Source: Chaetoderma sp. LZ-2023a
Taxonomy: Eukaryota > Mollusca > Caudofoveata > Chaetodermatida > Chaetodermatidae
Direction of reading: 5' to 3'
Assembly (NCBI GenBank): GCA_034401795.1
Contig: CM067360.1
Coordinates: forward strand, 50,516,073 to 50,580,072
DNA: 64,000 nucleotides
Shown here: piece after piece, positions 61,473 through 64,000 of the stretch
How positions within the stretch are numbered: position 1 is the stretch's first letter
How the letters are laid out: every line of letters starts with the position of its first letter
Notes under the pieces: generated by a model
The model's database searches: none
Told to the model about the DNA's origin: nothing
What the model saw: only the letters and a program-made list of their open reading frames with translations
Made by a program: the position numbers and the translations under genes

Positions 61473-61673
61473 CTCCATCCTCTGCAATGTCTAATTCCGG
61501 CTCTACCTCGGTAGGTACTGCGGATTTCCCTTTGTCTTTCCCGCGATCACCAGGTTTCGTATTATCTGATAGGAAGACAGGTGAGGAAGGTCGACGGGAT
61601 CGCATAACCACCGGCGGAATGACAGCCATGTTATTTCTTGTACAGAGCTCGGTAAAATCCACTTGAAAATGGC
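61473..61673 (-). CDS. LRRC71: Probable N-terminal exon of an LRRC71-like gene
   Basis: Minus-strand exon bounded by CTGCGCAG|GC and GGAG|GTATAT, open for 66 codons. It reads VDFTELCTRNNMAVIPPVV and then RRPSSPVFLSDN. The DF-x-ELCTR and P-x-VV patterns match what I recall of the N-terminal region of vertebrate LRRC71. The following residues are Lys/Glu-rich. It lies opposite in strand to the other LRRC71 exons (21228-38619), and the exons that should link them are not found. A separate inverted copy or a misassembly are the alternatives. Confidence 0.6.
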
Positions 61674-63344
61674 CTGCGCAGATGTATGGCTCTGAAAATG
61701 GTCATAAACATACATATAATGAATTAAACCTACTACATATGGTTTCGATGTTTCCCATACCATTTAAATCTATGAGGTTCCCAGAAACCCATGCTCTGAA
61801 ATCTGGGTTTACTAAGCTAAATTCTGGGGCTTTCAAACTGTAATCTGTGGCTACCATGCAGGTTTTCTCTATCATGCTAAGATTAGAGGGTACTATGTAC
61901 TCACAGCTCTGAATTCTAGTCTCTCTGCTAGATGTTGTGGGTATTTTTGTGCAGAAATCTATAAAACTAGTTAGTATTTAAAAATCGTACATTATATTTT
62001 CAGGCATCCCATGGGACCCACTATCAAAACTTTTGGGGGTCTCAAGCTGCATCTTGGGGGTATATACCCTCAAAATGACCCATATGAGAATCCTACTATA
62101 TGGTTAACCCAGGTCCCAGGGCTCTCAAAAACAGTTGTATTGTCCGGACATGTCCAAGAACCATCATTGAAATTATCGTACTTCCTTGTATGAACCGACT
62201 CCTATCAACGAAAAAACTGTTATCAAACGGCTAACCATTATGGAGATCAGAGCGAATGCATAATACTTTTTAATTTAGTGAGTTTAGACCACCATTCTCG
62301 CAGCTACTCAAGTATGTACTCGAGGCCACCCTTCTATTTATGTAGGTCGCAAAAGTATCTAACTTATAACGTGTGTAAATTTTCACCTCCTATATAGGAG
62401 AACCACAAAACGTGTGATAAATGCCCGTAACCTAACGTATGAGAACTTTACCCGGGTACACATTTTTTCATTTTCGCGCTACTCGATTAATGCGAGAGTG
62501 ACAACCTACATTTATCCTTAGCGGAACAGCAAAATTATATATTTTCGCGATGCCATTTTATGTCAAATTCTGATGTAATAAATGCTGTTTATTAAAGCGT
62601 ACCTAATATTTAGGCAGTCCCTTTTAATAGTTCCCTACCGCGATGATGGATAGGAGGTATACATTAAGCATCGTCGTAAGATGGAAAGAATTTGTACCGT
62701 GAAATTGTGCTCAATTTTCACATTAGTGTCTATTATTATTTAGCTGTTTTAGAGAATCGATTTCAATTTCTTCTTGAAATTAAACTTAGTCAGAGATTTA
62801 GATTCAGACAATTTACAGCCCTTATCTTATTAGAATCTAGGGATACAAATAGGCAATTTTTGGTACTTATTTTCAGTTACCTTACATGTAGCTACCCCTA
62901 TCACCAAACGGCTCCCCTCCCCCCTTCCCCAATTTTACTTCCACTCATCTTTATCCCCACCTACTCAAACACATCTCCAGCTGGTCAAAATTTAGTTTGG
63001 GATCCCAGGGTTAAGCATATATTTGCAGTACACCACTAATTGTTTTACCAATTTGAACCATTAAATAATTAGAAGAGCTCAAAATGATGTATTATGGGAT
63101 AGCAATGTACAGTGGTTGTATATACTACCTGGTGTCCTGTTGAGAGAGTCATCTAGTGTATCATGACTGGCAGCAGATTGCGTCTTTTCTTTGCCCCGAT
63201 CAACCTTCTTTCCCATTATCATGTGTTATTGATTCACAACACTATTCTGGAAAAAAGCAATACATTAGAATGGGCTTATTACATGAGCAACTTTATCCAG
63301 TGTTATGTCATGTCCACATAGAGTTACTGTTAACCATTTCATGG
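61674..63344. other. Non-coding stretch, nothing recognised
   Basis: AT-rich DNA, a few short ORFs without family resemblance, no bounded repeat seen. Confidence 0.45.
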
Positions 63345-63520
63345 CCAAGACAGGAAAAACATTCCGTGCAGTGGTCTTGATAATTGACTATTTGTAGGCC
63401 AAGAGACCATTTTAAGAAAATTTATCACTTGAATGACTGACGCAGTCATTTCAGTATATTTTCAAAAATCGTGGTCACTTGACCTGCAATCCGACATTTT
63501 CTATGATTTCGCAAACCCAT
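63345..63520. mobile_element. Degenerate MITE-A copy
   Basis: AAATTTATCACTTGAATGACTG paired with CAGTCATTTCAGTATATTTTC, and TGACCTGCAATCCGACATTTTC. The ends are lost. Confidence 0.55.
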
Positions 63521-64000
63521 ATGAATTTGTCACACAACTTCAAGTTCACCATGGAATGATCAGCAACAAAATGAACTATGACCAGTTTCCTCCTGCAAGG
63601 CCATTTTGAGAAAAGAGGATACCCCAAGGTCACATGTCACAAATAGCCATCAAAAAGTGTTACACAATGTACATATTAAAAATTATATTATATATTACAT
63701 ATTAAAACCTTTCCTGCTTGTTTTTACACACTCATAATAGAAGCCCATCAAAATGTTTGTTCCAGCATAATACAAATGGCCAGAAAAGTATGATTATCTG
63801 GTAGGGAGAGAACCCATTGGAAGGGAAATGAAATACAAAATAGTCACTCAATGACTCCACATTAGGTCTAACAGCAACCAAACTGCCTGAAAATATAATT
63901 TCATACATTGGATTATTGATTGATTGATTGATTGATTGATATGGGAGAGTATGAGCTGTATCCGGTTTGGCATCGTCTGAGTTATCTGAATCAACTGATT
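63521..64000. other. Non-coding stretch with (GATT)n microsatellite
   Basis: About six GATT units at 63916-63940; nothing else recognised. Confidence 0.6.

Overview
The window reads as a repeat-rich nuclear genome of an invertebrate animal. Coding exons have GT-AG introns, and there are YR (DIRS-type) retrotransposons, LINEs, a tRNA-like SINE, hairpin MITEs and long microsatellites, but no prokaryotic gene organisation. A marine lophotrochozoan (mollusc or similar) is a guess from the repeat mix. Two runs of exactly 500 N (16503-17002 and 49525-50024) are placeholder gaps, so the window is three contig blocks whose order is not guaranteed.

Block 1 (1-16502) holds the 3' part of an old DIRS element (family A, 1-5889), non-coding DNA with a minisatellite, a full-length DIRS element (family B, copy B1, 8234-15279), and a broken gag fragment of a third DIRS family (C).

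Block 2 (17003-49524) holds a broken multi-copy 'GCDTTS' protein gene (17003-20442) split by a SINE with a clean target duplication. It also holds ten exons of an LRRC71-like leucine-rich-repeat gene (21228-38619, + strand). The introns of that gene are packed with MITEs, a hAT-type element, a mariner-like element, a LINE and a truncated DIRS element (B2). Beyond it lies a minus-strand LINE, then DIRS copy B3 (40637 to the gap), which is split by a complete nested DIRS copy B4 (42090-49118).

Block 3 (50025-64000) holds CCGGAAGT-rich repeats with a LINE fragment, a 5' fragment of family C (- strand), full-length DIRS copy B5 (53461-60496, - strand), and on the minus strand an exon that looks like the N-terminal exon of LRRC71. 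Its strand conflicts with the rest of the gene, so block 3 may be misplaced and inverted in the scaffold.

The DIRS-B elements are the main system. Each full copy has inverted terminal repeats (ITRs) and an internal complementary region (ICR) that fuses the complements of the two outer ends. Each carries a gag gene, an RT-RNase H gene in the +1 frame, and a tyrosine recombinase (YR) gene overlapping the RT end. In every copy a 17-codon exon with its own ATG can be joined in frame to the gag zinc-finger exon across a ~760-bp intron. B4 is the only copy with all frames open. B1 has a CGA-to-TGA stop in RT, and B5 has an extra G in a gag homopolymer.
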